64,000 nucleotides of DNA from Microbacterium enclense (GTDB lineage Bacteria; Actinomycetota; Actinomycetes; Actinomycetales; Microbacteriaceae): positions 49,426 through 113,425 of the forward strand of contig NZ_KQ758474.1 in assembly GCF_001456955.1 (NCBI RefSeq). The letters run 5' to 3'. Each line of letters opens with the position of its first letter. The stretch's first letter is position 1. The notes below the pieces were generated by a model. That model saw only the letters and a program-made list of their open reading frames with translations, did no database searches and was not told the DNA's origin. A program made the position numbers and the translations under genes. Shown piece after piece: positions 8,112 through 17,844 of this stretch.

Positions 8112-9116
8112 TTACGTCGTCAGGCCGCTGTAGGCGTGCAGCCCCTTGAAGAACACGTTGACGATGGTGAAGTTGAACAGCACGGCGGTGAAGCCGATGA
8201 TCGACAGCCAGGCCGAGCGGGTACCGCGCCACCCGCGCGTCGCACGCGCGTGGATGTAGCCGGCGTACAGCACCCAGATGACGAAGGTCCAGACTTCCTT
8301 GGTATCGAAGCCCCAGAAGCGACCCCATGCGTCGTTCGCCCAGATGGATCCGGCGATGAGGGTGAAGGTCCAGAAGATGAAGCCCACGATGGCGAAGCGG
8401 TAGGCGAGCGATTCCAGCGCGTCGGCGTTCGGCACCGTGCGCAGGAAGCTGCGCTTCGGCTCGGCATCCGCCGGCGCCTCGGCGAGCTTGCGCTCACGAC
8501 GCGTCTGAATCAGCTGCACCACCGACAGGCCGAACGCCAGGGCGAACAGCGCCGTCGCGAGGCTCGCGACGAACACGTGCACGACGAGCCACACCGACTT
8601 CAACGGGTCGGCCAGCGGCACCACCTCGACGTGGAAGGCGAGCGTCGCCCCGCCCAGCAGCAGCACCGCCAGGCCTGTCATGAGCGAGCCGAGGAAGCGC
8701 AGGTCGTAGCGCGTCAGCACCGCGAGGTAGACGGCGACGATTAGCAGCAGACCCGTGAGCGCGAACTCGTACATGTTCGACCACGGCACGCGCTCGGCGG
8801 CGATGCCGCGCAGCACCGTCGCGACCAGATGGAACACGAACCCGAGCGCCGTCAGCACCGTACCCAGTCGGGCCCATAGGTACCGGGGCTTCGAGGCCAC
8901 GGATGCCGAAGACCCGGTGCCGGCCGAGATCACTCCCCCGCCGCCCGCGGTGACGAGCTCGCGTGCGACGACCTCGTCTTTCGCCTTCAGCGCGAGGTCG
9001 GAGCGGCGCGCCAGGTCGATCGCGTAGGCGATGAACGCGAGCACGTAGATCGCGACCGCCGTCCACACCAGGAGGAGGGAGATCTCATCGAGGAGAAGCG
9101 GGTCGGTTCCGGGCAT
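8112..9116 (-). CDS. ccsB: Cytochrome c biogenesis protein CcsB/ResC
   Basis: 334 residues, about eight membrane helices. It belongs to the CcsA/CcsB/ResC haem-handling family of system II cytochrome c maturation. The tryptophan-rich motif is recognisable in WANDAWGRFWGFDTKEVW (near 260), and conserved histidines occur in FHLVAT, LVVHVFVAS and YIHAR. With ResB it forms the haem-export and ligation module at the outer face of the membrane. It is the last gene of the operon, 4 nt after resB. The N-terminal cytoplasmic stretch (about 40-75) is glycine-rich and variable. Confidence 0.95.
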   Translation of the reverse strand: MPGTDPLLLDEISLLLVWTAVAIYVLAFIAYAIDLARRSDLALKAKDEVVARELVTAGGGGVISAGTGSSASVASKPRYLWARLGTVLTALGFVFHLVATVLRGIAAERVPWSNMYEFALTGLLLIVAVYLAVLTRYDLRFLGSLMTGLAVLLLGGATLAFHVEVVPLADPLKSVWLVVHVFVASLATALFALAFGLSVVQLIQTRRERKLAEAPADAEPKRSFLRTVPNADALESLAYRFAIVGFIFWTFTLIAGSIWANDAWGRFWGFDTKEVWTFVIWVLYAGYIHARATRGWRGTRSAWLSIIGFTAVLFNFTIVNVFFKGLHAYSGLTT

Positions 9117-9120
9117 GGTC

Positions 9121-10821
9121 TCAGTCTACTTTTCCGGTCTCGGGGTGGCTCTGGGGAGGGAGGGCGGCGCCGTGCTTCTCGGCGAGCTGCTCGACGGCGG
9201 CTGCGAGGGTCGGGTCTTCACCGCGGGCGAGGCCGGCGTACTCGATGCGCACGCCTCCCGCGTCGGGCGTCGCCTTGACCCACATGCGTCGGCGGGGCAC
9301 GAAGAGCGCGGCGAGCAGGCCGAACAGGGCGAGCAGGGCGAAGGCGAGCACCCAGGGACCGGCCAGATCGCGGTGGATGGAGAGTGATGCAAAACGCTTG
9401 ACCGAACCGTCGTAGCCCGAGGCCCCCGCCGGCGCCTCGTTCTCGAACGTGATCGTGCCGAGGCCGTTGGGGAGATCCTCGGTCTGGCCCGGCATCAGCT
9501 GGATCGCCGGATTGCCGCTGTCGCCGCCCGCGATCTGCGTCATGCCCGACGGGTCGAGGGTGTACACCGAGCGGGGCGTCCCGTCGTCGATGCCCAGGTC
9601 GCCCTCGTAGACGCGCAACGTCAGCACGGGGTACTCGAGATCGCCATAGGTCGAGGTGAGGGCGCCCGAGGGCAGCACGTCCATCGTCGGGTAGAAGAAC
9701 CCGAGCAGCCCGAGTTGTTGCGGCAACCCGTCGGCCACCTTGATGACCCCGAGCGAGGTCATGTTGGCATCCTGGGGCAGGAACGCGACCGAGTCGTGGA
9801 ACACCTCGCGCCCGTCGGCGTCTCGGATCGTCACGGTCGGGGCGTAGCCGTTGCCGAGCAGATACACGCGATCGCCCTGCACGTCGAGCGGGTGGTTGAC
9901 GCGCACCTCGCCGTCCTGCGGATCGGCGCCCGGCGCCTGGGTCGTCACGTGCGCGACGAAGTCACCGGCCTGGCCGGAGCCGGGCTGGCCCGGCGGCACG
10001 TACGTCACGTCGAACTGGTCGAGCGTCATCGAGTAGGGCGAGAGGGTGTCGCCGTTGACGAAGCGGCCGGGGTTGAACGAGGAGTAGTCGAGCAGGCTGT
10101 TTGCGAACGCCTGGCCCTCGACGAGCACGCGCTGGCCGGTGTAGGTGAAGCCGCCGCCCACGCCCACCGCGATGAGCACACCGACGAGGGCGGCGTGGAA
10201 CACGAGGTTGCCCGTCTCGCGCAGGTACCCGCGCTCCGCCGATACCGAGTAGCTGCCCCGCGCGTCGTAGCGCGCGACGCGGTAACCGCTCTTGCGCAGC
10301 TGCGCCGCGGCCGTGTCGACGGCGGCCGCCGCCGTGGCATCCGCCTCGCCGTCCACCGCGATCGTGCGGCTGCGGTGATCGTCGAGGCGCGACAGCCGCG
10401 CGGGCGTGCGCGGCGGCTGCGAGCGCAGGGCCTTCCAATGGTGCTTCGTGCGCGGCAGCACGCACCCGATCAGCGAGATGAACAGCAGCAGATAGATGGC
10501 CGAGAACCACGGCGAGGTGTACACGTCGAACAGGCTGAGCTTGTCGAGCACCGGCGCGAGATCGGGGTTGTCGGTGAAGTACTGCGTGACGCCGTTGGGA
10601 TCGGCGCTGCGCTGCGGCACGAGCGAGCCCGGAACCGCGGCGATCGCGAGCAGCAGCAGCAGCACGAGGGCGGTGCGCATCGAGGTGAGCTGTCGCCAGC
10701 CCCAGCGCGCCCAGCCGATGACACCGAGGCGCGGTTGCGTGATCTCGTCGGAATCGGATGCCGGAGACGAGTCCGCGTGGTCGGAGGGACGCAGCACGCC
10801 GTCAGAGGGGGAGTTCGACAC
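9121..10821 (-). CDS. resB: Cytochrome c biogenesis protein ResB
   Basis: 566 residues from a GTG at 10821 that overlaps the end of ccdA by 20 bp. The ResB signature is seen: three N-terminal helices (LTSMRTALVLLLLLAIAAVPGSLVP; PWFSAIYLLLFISLIGCVLPR; NLVFHAALVGVLIAVGVGGGF), a large extracytoplasmic domain, and a last helix (PWVLAFALLALFGLLAALFVPRRR). It is the partner of CcsB in transferring reduced haem to apocytochromes. The first 35 residues are acidic and serine-rich, without an obvious function. Confidence 0.94.
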   Translation of the reverse strand: MSNSPSDGVLRPSDHADSSPASDSDEITQPRLGVIGWARWGWRQLTSMRTALVLLLLLAIAAVPGSLVPQRSADPNGVTQYFTDNPDLAPVLDKLSLFDVYTSPWFSAIYLLLFISLIGCVLPRTKHHWKALRSQPPRTPARLSRLDDHRSRTIAVDGEADATAAAAVDTAAAQLRKSGYRVARYDARGSYSVSAERGYLRETGNLVFHAALVGVLIAVGVGGGFTYTGQRVLVEGQAFANSLLDYSSFNPGRFVNGDTLSPYSMTLDQFDVTYVPPGQPGSGQAGDFVAHVTTQAPGADPQDGEVRVNHPLDVQGDRVYLLGNGYAPTVTIRDADGREVFHDSVAFLPQDANMTSLGVIKVADGLPQQLGLLGFFYPTMDVLPSGALTSTYGDLEYPVLTLRVYEGDLGIDDGTPRSVYTLDPSGMTQIAGGDSGNPAIQLMPGQTEDLPNGLGTITFENEAPAGASGYDGSVKRFASLSIHRDLAGPWVLAFALLALFGLLAALFVPRRRMWVKATPDAGGVRIEYAGLARGEDPTLAAAVEQLAEKHGAALPPQSHPETGKVD

Positions 10822-11551
10822 CGCTCATCACCCCCTGCAGCGACGACATCCAGGCACCCCAGACGCCGGTGACCATCGCGAGACCGAGCACCACGAGCAG
10901 CAGGCCGCCCACGATGTTCACCACCCGGATGTGGCGACGGATGAACGCGACCGAGCGCGTCGCCCACCCGAAGCCGAGGGCGAGAAGAAGGAACGGGATG
11001 CCGAGCCCCAGCGAATACGCCAACCCGAGCAGCGCGGCGCGGCCGGGGTCGCCGAGGTTGTACGACACCGAGATGATCGCCGCCAGCGTGGGTCCGATGC
11101 AGGGCGTCCAGCCGATGCCGAGGGCGATGCCCAGCAGCGGCGCGCCCACCAGGCCGAGGTTGCCCTTGGCCTGCAGCCGCACGGAGCGCTGGGCGATGCC
11201 GAACAGCCCGATGAACACGAGGCCCATGAGGATGATGACGACGCCGAGCACGCGCGTGATCACGTCGCCGTAGCGGATGAAGAAGGCGCCGGCCGTTCCG
11301 CCGAGCGCGTTGACGGCCATGAACACCACGGTGAAGCCGGCGATGAACAGCAGGGTCCCGCCCAGCAGCCGCCCGCGTCCCGGGGCGGATGCCGAGGCCC
11401 CGCGCGGCGCGACGGCACCACCGATGTAGCCGAGGTAGCCCGGCACGAGGGGCAGGACGCACGGCGACAGGAACGAGATGAGACCGGCGGCCAGGGCGAC
11501 GGGGATAGCGATCCACAGCGCCCCGTCGAACACGAGCGCGCCCGGATTCAC
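10802..11551 (-). CDS. ccdA: Thiol-disulfide interchange membrane protein CcdA
   Basis: 249 residues with six helices. It passes electrons from cytoplasmic thioredoxin to ResA outside. The conserved cysteines lie in LSPCVLPLVPGYLGYIGG and GWTPCIGPTL. The start is the GTG at 11551: it forms a GTGA overlap with the resA stop and has GAGGAGG 2 nt upstream. The in-frame extension to 11872 overlaps resA and is a shadow. Confidence 0.95.
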   Translation of the reverse strand: MNPGALVFDGALWIAIPVALAAGLISFLSPCVLPLVPGYLGYIGGAVAPRGASASAPGRGRLLGGTLLFIAGFTVVFMAVNALGGTAGAFFIRYGDVITRVLGVVIILMGLVFIGLFGIAQRSVRLQAKGNLGLVGAPLLGIALGIGWTPCIGPTLAAIISVSYNLGDPGRAALLGLAYSLGLGIPFLLLALGFGWATRSVAFIRRHIRVVNIVGGLLLVVLGLAMVTGVWGAWMSSLQGVMSGVELPL

Positions 11552-12153
11552 GCCTCCTCCGCGACCAGGGTGCGGACGATCGCCTCGAGGATCGACGCCT
11601 CGGGCAGCTCGCCCACGATACGGGCGGCGACGCGGCCCTGTTTGTCGAGCACCAGCGTCGTGGGGGTGGCGTTGATGGGGGTCTTGTCGGCGAACGCCAG
11701 CTTGAGCTCGGCGTCGTTCACGGCCAACGCACTCGGGTACGAGACGCCGTGGTCGCGCGCGAACGACTGGGCGGTCGACGCCTGGTCGTAGGTGTTGACG
11801 CCGAGGAACGCGACGTCCTGGCCTTGGAAGCTCTGGTACGCCTGCTCGAGACGCGGGGCCTCGATGATGCACGGACCGCAGGTCGCGTACCAGAAATTCA
11901 CCACCAGCACCCTGCCGGCGTAGTCGGCGCTCGACACCGCATCACCGTTGTCGAGCGTGCCGGCGAAGTCGACGGGCTCGCCACGGTTCTCGGCAGGGAT
12001 CTCCGCGGTCTGGAACCCGTTCGCGGCGATGTAACCCTTGTTGTCGCCTTCGCGATACTGCGCGGCGAGCGGGTCTTCCGAGCACGCGGCCAGACCCACG
12101 ACGAGGGCGGCCGCGGCGAGGACGGACCCCGCGGCGGTAAGGATTCGGCGCAT
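11548..12153 (-). CDS. resA: Lipoprotein thioredoxin ResA/TlpA-like
   Basis: 201 residues. The signal peptide ends in a lipobox (LAAC, C24), so it is anchored outside the membrane. The redox motif is WYATCGPC (C92, C95), and the family cis-proline is in INATPTTLVLD. It reduces apocytochrome c cysteines for haem attachment and is re-reduced by CcdA, encoded next. The ATG at 12153 overlaps the stop of the upstream phosphatase gene by one base. Confidence 0.94.
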   Translation of the reverse strand: MRRILTAAGSVLAAAALVVGLAACSEDPLAAQYREGDNKGYIAANGFQTAEIPAENRGEPVDFAGTLDNGDAVSSADYAGRVLVVNFWYATCGPCIIEAPRLEQAYQSFQGQDVAFLGVNTYDQASTAQSFARDHGVSYPSALAVNDAELKLAFADKTPINATPTTLVLDKQGRVAARIVGELPEASILEAIVRTLVAEEA

Positions 12154-12797
12154 CACACGGCTCCTACGTCGACGGCTCCGGCGGTGCTCGCCGGCTCGGC
12201 GTACGCCACCTCGACCCAGCGCGTCGAGCCGTCGGCGCCGTCTCGCCGTTCGAAGCTCGTCACGCTCGACAGCGCGCACCGGCGCTTGCGGGGATCGTGG
12301 CGGGTGGGTTGGCGGGAGAGGGCGAGGTGGGTCACCCAGATCGGGAGCTGGTGCGAGACGACGACCACATCTCCCGAGGGGATCCGCTCCCAGGCGTCGG
12401 TCATGGCATCCGTCATCCGCGCGACGATGCGCTCGTACGGCTCGCCCCAGCTGGGCACGGCCGGGCGGCTCAGGTGACGCCAGTTCAGGGGGTTCGCCAG
12501 CGCCTGCTTCATGCGCCGCCCCTCGAAGACATTGGTGGGCTCGATCACGCGATCGTCGATGTACGCCTCGACACCGAACAGCTCGGTGAAGGGCTCCGAC
12601 GACTCGCGCGTGCGCTGCAGCGGCGACACGACGAGCGCTCCGACCGGCCGGTCGAGGCCCTGCACGTACTCGGCGGCCTGACGGGCCATGCGACGGCCGT
12701 CGACGCTGAGACCGAATCCGGGGAGCCGACCGTAGAGCACGCGACGGGGGTTGTGAACCTCTCCGTGGCGCACGAGATGAAGGCGATCGGCGGGCAC
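12153..12797 (-). CDS. Histidine phosphatase (phosphoglycerate-mutase family)
   Basis: 214 residues from a GTG. The catalytic RHGEVHNP motif (R10, H11) and the second histidine in VVVVSHQLPIW are intact. It leads the resA-ccdA-resB-ccsB operon, as the equivalent phosphatase does in mycobacteria; its role there is not established. There is no clear ribosome site, but TAGACT lies 6 nt before the GTG, so the operon mRNA is probably leaderless. Confidence 0.92.
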   Translation of the reverse strand: MPADRLHLVRHGEVHNPRRVLYGRLPGFGLSVDGRRMARQAAEYVQGLDRPVGALVVSPLQRTRESSEPFTELFGVEAYIDDRVIEPTNVFEGRRMKQALANPLNWRHLSRPAVPSWGEPYERIVARMTDAMTDAWERIPSGDVVVVSHQLPIWVTHLALSRQPTRHDPRKRRCALSSVTSFERRDGADGSTRWVEVAYAEPASTAGAVDVGAV

Positions 12798-12803
12798 GAT
12801 CCC

Positions 12804-12809
12804 AGTCTA
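12804..12809 (-). promoter_or_regulatory. Leaderless -10 box of the cytochrome c maturation operon
   Basis: TAGACT on the minus strand, 6 nt before the GTG at 12797. No RecA-NDp-like upstream element is present. Confidence 0.5.
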
Positions 12810-12876
12810 GGCGCGGGTTCTGTGGTCTGACTGAGTCCGGATGCCGGTTGCCTCGACGTGGAGATAACCGCCCGGG

Positions 12877-13566
12877 TCAGGCATCCTTGCGCGCGGCGAG
12901 GAGCGATCGGATGCGGTTGTAGAGGAAAAGCGCCACCCCGATCCCGACCGCGGCGATGACCACGTACTGCAGGATCGAGGCGTACTCCTCGACGACGTGC
13001 CAGTTCTCGCCCAGCAGGTAGCCCGACAGCACGAAGATGGTGTTCCAGATGAGGCTGCCGGCGCCGGTGAGCAGGCCGAAGCGCCACATGGGCATCTTCG
13101 ACACGCCCGCGGGAATCGAGATGAGGCTGCGGAAGATCGGGATCATGCGCCCGAAGAACACGGCCTTGCCGCCGTGGCGCTCGAACCAGGCCACCGTGCG
13201 GTCGACGTCTTCGGGGTGCAGCAGCGGCATCTTCGCGGCGAAGGCGCGCAGGCGCGCGGCCCCCAGCCAGCGGCCGAGGCCGTAGAGCATGAACGCTCCG
13301 ACGACCGAGCCGATCGTCGTCCACAGCAGTGCCTCGAACAGCGTGAACGACCCGCGGCTCGCGGTCAGCCCCGCCATCGGCAACACGACCTCGCTGGGCA
13401 GCGGCGGGAAGAGGTTCTCGAGGGCAATGGCCACACCGGCGCCCACCGGGCCGATGATCTCCATCAGCGAGACGGTCCAGTCGGCGAGCGACGTGAGCCA
13501 CGACTGGCCCTCCCCGGAGCCGGAGCTCGATCGCACGGGAGTGAGGGTGAGGGTGGTGTCGGTCAT
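12877..13566 (-). CDS. DedA-family membrane protein
   Basis: 229 residues, a DedA/SNARE-associated family membrane protein. Diagnostic segments are ENLFPPLPSEVVLPMAG (near 50) and VFFGRMIPIFRSLISIPAGV (near 140), with hydrophobic helices around them. The family is linked to undecaprenyl-phosphate or phospholipid flipping and membrane homeostasis. A -10-like TAGCCT lies at 13623-13618 on the minus strand, giving a leader of about 45 nt that contains a 14-bp palindrome. The gene is monocistronic and divergent from aspS. Confidence 0.93.
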   Translation of the reverse strand: MTDTTLTLTPVRSSSGSGEGQSWLTSLADWTVSLMEIIGPVGAGVAIALENLFPPLPSEVVLPMAGLTASRGSFTLFEALLWTTIGSVVGAFMLYGLGRWLGAARLRAFAAKMPLLHPEDVDRTVAWFERHGGKAVFFGRMIPIFRSLISIPAGVSKMPMWRFGLLTGAGSLIWNTIFVLSGYLLGENWHVVEEYASILQYVVIAAVGIGVALFLYNRIRSLLAARKDA

Positions 13567-13595
13567 CGGGTGCCTTCGCGCGCTCGGTGATCGGC

Positions 13596-13609
13596 CGTCC
13601 GATCGGACG
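13596..13609. promoter_or_regulatory. 14-bp perfect palindrome in the DedA leader
   Basis: CGTCCGATCGGACG lies between the predicted -10 box and the DedA start. It could be an operator or a leader hairpin; no regulator is assigned. Confidence 0.35.
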
Positions 13610-13756
13610 CCCGTTCCAGGCTAGGCCCGGTGCGTGCGAGGTTCCTGGGGGTTGCCCCCGAGCGGACCACCCTCCCGTGCGCGCTCCGCACGGCCGTCAC
13701 GACCATCGGATGCCATGACGCCGTCGGCGGGCCGGGTGCCGCGCGACCCGCGCACG

Positions 13757-13762
13757 TAGGAT
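13757..13762 (+). promoter_or_regulatory. Leaderless -10 box of aspS
   Basis: TAGGAT, 8 nt before the GTG at 13771, with no ribosome site. Confidence 0.45.
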
Positions 13763-13770
13763 GGTCGATC

Positions 13771-15129
<1,359 letters not shown>

Positions 15130-15210
15130 CCGGCGCGCGGGCCTCGCCCGCGGCACGCCCGCCGCGCCGTCGTGGCCGCGTTCGCGGTCGCACAGGATTC
15201 GAGCGAACGA

Positions 15211-15234
15211 CGCCCGGGGTTCACTCCCCGGGCG
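15211..15234 (+). terminator. Hairpin downstream of aspS
   Basis: The perfect 9-bp stem CGCCCGGGG/CCCCGGGCG with a 6-nt loop lies 81 nt after the aspS stop. There is no U-tract, as is common in high-G+C actinobacteria. Confidence 0.55.
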
Positions 15235-15256
15235 CTCGTGCGTCATCGGCGACGCC

Positions 15257-15262
15257 TAGCCT
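15257..15262 (+). promoter_or_regulatory. Leaderless -10 box of the degenerate ABC ATPase gene
   Basis: TAGCCT, 6 nt before the ATG at 15269, with no ribosome site. Confidence 0.55.
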
Positions 15263-15268
15263 CGGGGC

Positions 15269-16330
15269 ATGGTCGCCGTCACGCCCGTGGATCCCCCGGC
15301 ATCCGCGCGCGAGCCGAGCGCCCGCGGATGGTCGATCAGTCTGCGCGGGGTGCGCCGCGATCGCGCCGGCGCGTGTGTGCTGCACGACATCGACCTCGAT
15401 ATCGGACCGGGCGGGATCGTGGCCGTCGTCGGACCGTCGGGATGCGGCGCCTCGACACTGCTGAGGCTGGTGACGGGCGCCGAACGCGCCGATGCCGGCA
15501 CCGTGAGCGTCGACGGCCGCACCGGTGCCGCCGCGCCGCGCGTGCCCGAGGTGCGCGACCGGACGCCGCCCACTCGCCTCGGGCGAGCGACGGCCTCGGT
15601 GATCGCTGCGGCTCGCAACGCCGGCGCGGCCGACCCCGCGGCCGAGGCTCATCGCCTGCTGGCGTTGGTCGATCTTCGGACGGATGCCGGGCTCTCCCGG
15701 CTCGCACTCGGGGACCGTCAACGCTGGGCGCTGGCTCGCGTACTCGCCTCCCGTCCGCGCGCTCTGGTGCTCGACGATGCCCTGGCGGCGCTGCACACCG
15801 CCGCCCGGGCCGAGATCCGCGACCGTCTGGTGCGCGAACTGCGCAAGCTCGGGGCGACGACGCTCTGGGTCACGCGCGACACGACGGAGGCTGCGGCCGT
15901 GGCCGATGAGCTCGTCGTCATGGACGAGGGGCGGATCGTCGCCCGCGGGTGCCCCGACGATGTGTACGGGCGGGTGGCTGACGCCGCCGTCGCGGAGGTG
16001 CTCGGACCGGTCAGCATGGTGCCGGGAATCGTCGAGGGAACCGTCGTCGAGGTGTGGGGCCAGCGGCTCCCCCTCGCCCACGCCGCCCACGACGGTCACT
16101 GCGAGGTCGTTGTGCGTCCGGAGCACGTCGTCCTCATCGGCGCCGACGCACCGGGCACGGATGCCGTAGTAGAGCAGACGACCTTCCTCGGCAGCGTGCG
16201 GCGTTCCACCGTCCGCACGGTCGACGGCCGTCGCGTCCTCGTCGAGCACGCCGCGGAACACCGCCTGCATGATCACGCGCGTGTGCGCATCGCTCTCGCG
16301 CCGGTGCCGGCGACCGTGCTCGCCCGCTGA
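15269..16330 (+). CDS. Catalytically degenerate ABC ATPase (MalK/PotA-like architecture with TOBE domain)
   Basis: 353 residues: an ABC nucleotide-binding domain (about 22-240) and a C-terminal TOBE-like region (about 260-345), as in sugar, iron or polyamine importers. All core catalytic positions are changed. Walker A reads GPSGCGAST with A61 in place of the invariant lysine. The signature is LALGDRQRW (145-153). Walker B ALVLDD has D170 where glutamate belongs. The switch histidine is R203 (TLWVTRDTTE). The fold-defining segments remain and the frame is open, so it is maintained rather than decayed. No permease or binding protein is adjacent. It may bind nucleotide weakly or act as a scaffold or regulator. 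Confidence 0.88.
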   Translation: MVAVTPVDPPASAREPSARGWSISLRGVRRDRAGACVLHDIDLDIGPGGIVAVVGPSGCGASTLLRLVTGAERADAGTVSVDGRTGAAAPRVPEVRDRTPPTRLGRATASVIAAARNAGAADPAAEAHRLLALVDLRTDAGLSRLALGDRQRWALARVLASRPRALVLDDALAALHTAARAEIRDRLVRELRKLGATTLWVTRDTTEAAAVADELVVMDEGRIVARGCPDDVYGRVADAAVAEVLGPVSMVPGIVEGTVVEVWGQRLPLAHAAHDGHCEVVVRPEHVVLIGADAPGTDAVVEQTTFLGSVRRSTVRTVDGRRVLVEHAAEHRLHDHARVRIALAPVPATVLAR

Positions 16331-16341
16331 CGGGCGGCGAC

Positions 16342-16644
16342 TCAGAACGGGTAGTCGACGCAGGAGCGCTCGGCGACGACGGAACGCACGAACGCCGCCA
16401 CCTCCTGATGCGCCGGGTGCACCTGATACCGCTCGAGGGCAGCGGCGTCGGCGAACTCGCTCACGAGCGCGACGTCCCAGTTCGACTGCGGGTTGACGAC
16501 ATTGCGCCCCACCTCGATGCGGTCGATCTCGTCGACGACGCCCTGCAGCGCCAGCAGCTTCTCGGCGATCTGCTCGGCGTGGAGGGCGCGGGTGTCGGCC
16601 TCGTCGGCCGCCAGCTTCCATAGGACGATGTGTCGGATGCTCAC
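16342..16644 (-). CDS. Dabb-family (stress-responsive A/B barrel) protein
   Basis: 100 residues opening MSIRHIVLWKL, with the small ferredoxin-like barrel pattern of the Dabb family (FADAAALERYQVHPAHQEVAAFV near 63-85). Family members form dimeric barrels; some are enzymes such as cyclases, most are of unknown function. The GTG start overlaps the glutaredoxin stop (GTGA), so the two are co-translated. Confidence 0.88.
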   Translation of the reverse strand: MSIRHIVLWKLAADEADTRALHAEQIAEKLLALQGVVDEIDRIEVGRNVVNPQSNWDVALVSEFADAAALERYQVHPAHQEVAAFVRSVVAERSCVDYPF

Positions 16645-16919
16645 GCGGAGGCTCCTTCGGGATCGGCCGCGATCAACGCGGCACGCAGGCGGTCGGCCGA
16701 GACGCGCCAGTGCGCGTGCAACTCACCGTCGATGAGTACGACCGGGATCTTCTCCCACCACACGGCGTGCAGGGCCGGGTTGTCGGCGATCGAGGCCTGC
16801 TCGATGTCGACGCGCTCCGCGACGCGGGCCGGAAGGTCGGCGACGACCGTCTCGACGATCTGCTCGGCCACGTCGCACAGATGGCAGTCGGGCTTGCCGA
16901 TCAGCGTGAGGGTGGTCAC
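16641..16919 (-). CDS. Glutaredoxin-family protein
   Basis: 92 residues. The opening TLTLIGKPDCHLCDVAEQ carries the redox pair C12-x-x-C15, and KIPVVLIDGEL is the cis-proline strand. It probably reduces disulfides in the cytoplasm. First gene of a two-gene unit with the Dabb protein. Confidence 0.9.
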   Translation of the reverse strand: MTTLTLIGKPDCHLCDVAEQIVETVVADLPARVAERVDIEQASIADNPALHAVWWEKIPVVLIDGELHAHWRVSADRLRAALIAADPEGASA

Positions 16920-16947
16920 CTGACCATCCTAGGAGGAGACGACGAGG

Positions 16948-17241
16948 TCAGGCCTCGACGGCGTAGCCCGCCGCGACCCACTCCCCCGTGCCGCCCTCGA
17001 CGTTCGTCACGTCGTGGCCACGTGCCGCGAGCGCCTCGGCGACGCGCGCCGAACGGCCGCCGATCTGGCAGATCACGTCGAACGGCTCTGCGGGCAGCTG
17101 GTCGAGGTGCTCGCCCAGCGTGGACATGGGCAGGTTGACCGCACCGGGCACGTGCCCCGCGGCGAACTCGTGCTCCTCGCGCACGTCGATGAGGGGACGT
17201 TCGCGTCCCGCGTGCAGATCGTGGACGGTGATGGACTGCAT
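16948..17241 (-). CDS. Single-domain rhodanese-like protein
   Basis: 97 residues from the ATG at 17241, chosen for the AGGAGGG ribosome site 5 nt upstream; the longer open frame to 17295 lacks one. The rhodanese fold is shown by LIDVREEHEFAAGHVPGAVNLP and the active-site loop VICQIGGRS with C58. It probably carries persulfide sulfur for transfer reactions. It lies 28 bp upstream of the glutaredoxin gene on the same strand. Confidence 0.9.
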   Translation of the reverse strand: MQSITVHDLHAGRERPLIDVREEHEFAAGHVPGAVNLPMSTLGEHLDQLPAEPFDVICQIGGRSARVAEALAARGHDVTNVEGGTGEWVAAGYAVEA

Positions 17242-17301
17242 GCTTCCCTCCTGAGGGGACGAGCGGAACGCCGGCGCGGTCGAGGCGCGGCGCATACACG
17301 A

Positions 17302-17327
17302 AGCGCCCGTCGCTTCGGACAGGCGCT
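17302..17327 (-). terminator. Terminator of the bS22 gene
   Basis: The 10-bp stem AGCGCCTGTC/GACGGGCGCT (one U-G wobble, complete only on the minus strand) with a 6-nt loop begins 15 nt past the bS22 stop. Confidence 0.6.
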
Positions 17328-17342
17328 CGGTGTGGTGGCCGC

Positions 17343-17441
17343 TTACTTCTTGTTGCGGCGCTGGTGACGAGTCTTGCGAAGCAGCTTGCGGTGCTTCTTC
17401 TTCGCCATGCGCTTACGGCGCTTCTTGATGACAGAACCCAC
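17343..17441 (-). CDS. Ribosomal protein bS22 (AURKAIP1/COX24-domain protein)
   Basis: A 32-residue, extremely basic protein opening MGSVIKKRRKRMAKKKHRKL, with GTG start at 17441 and GAGG 8 nt upstream. It matches the actinobacterial small-subunit protein bS22 found in mycobacterial ribosome structures, one of the shortest ribosomal proteins. Its place beside a BldC-like gene, with proC a few kilobases away, repeats the mycobacterial order. It is too short for most gene callers. Confidence 0.93.
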   Translation of the reverse strand: MGSVIKKRRKRMAKKKHRKLLRKTRHQRRNKK

Positions 17442-17524
17442 GGAAAACCTCACTAAGTCGGGGTCTGGGTGCCGATGTCGGCGCCCGGGAACACTAGGCG
17501 TTCGGAAAAAAGCCTCGGATCAGT

Positions 17525-17716
17525 CTAGCCGACGTCGGACACCGGTCGCTGCACGACCTCCGCGACGGCGGATTCGGGCACGCGATAGCTGCGGCCGAAG
17601 CGCACCGCGGGCAGTTCACCGGCGTGGACGAGCCGGTAGACGGTCATCTTCGACACGCGCATGAGCTCGGCGACCTCGGCGACCGTCAAGAACCGCACGT
17701 CCGGCAGCTCGGCCAT
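17525..17716 (-). CDS. BldC-like MerR-type helix-turn-helix protein
   Basis: 63 residues consisting almost entirely of a winged helix: FLTVAEVAELMRVSKMTVYRLVHAGELPAVRFGRSYRVPESAV. This matches the BldC / excisionase-like DNA-binding family conserved in actinobacteria, where BldC-type proteins bind DNA cooperatively and control development. GAGGGG lies 6 nt before the ATG. It probably regulates transcription; targets are unknown. Confidence 0.92.
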   Translation of the reverse strand: MAELPDVRFLTVAEVAELMRVSKMTVYRLVHAGELPAVRFGRSYRVPESAVAEVVQRPVSDVG

Positions 17717-17844
17717 CGTTCACCCCTCGATCCGGGTGGACTCACCCTCTGATGCTGACCACACTCTAGGGTCTGGCTGTGACGGCTGTAAACCGGTGGG
17801 TCGCGTGGGACGACCGGCCGGTCCGGATGCCGCAGCGCCGCGGA

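Noticed and set aside
8760..8790. LexA-box-like CGTACATGTTCG inside ccsB
   Set aside because: It lies within coding sequence, is only partly palindromic, and no SOS gene follows.
11552..11872. N-terminal extension of ccdA
   Set aside because: It lies over resA in another frame. The GTG at 11551 has GAGGAGG upstream and a GTGA overlap with the resA stop.
12804..12830. Possible RecA-NDp-like promoter before the phosphatase operon
   Set aside because: A TAGACT -10 box is present, but the sequence 8 nt upstream does not resemble TGTCGG.
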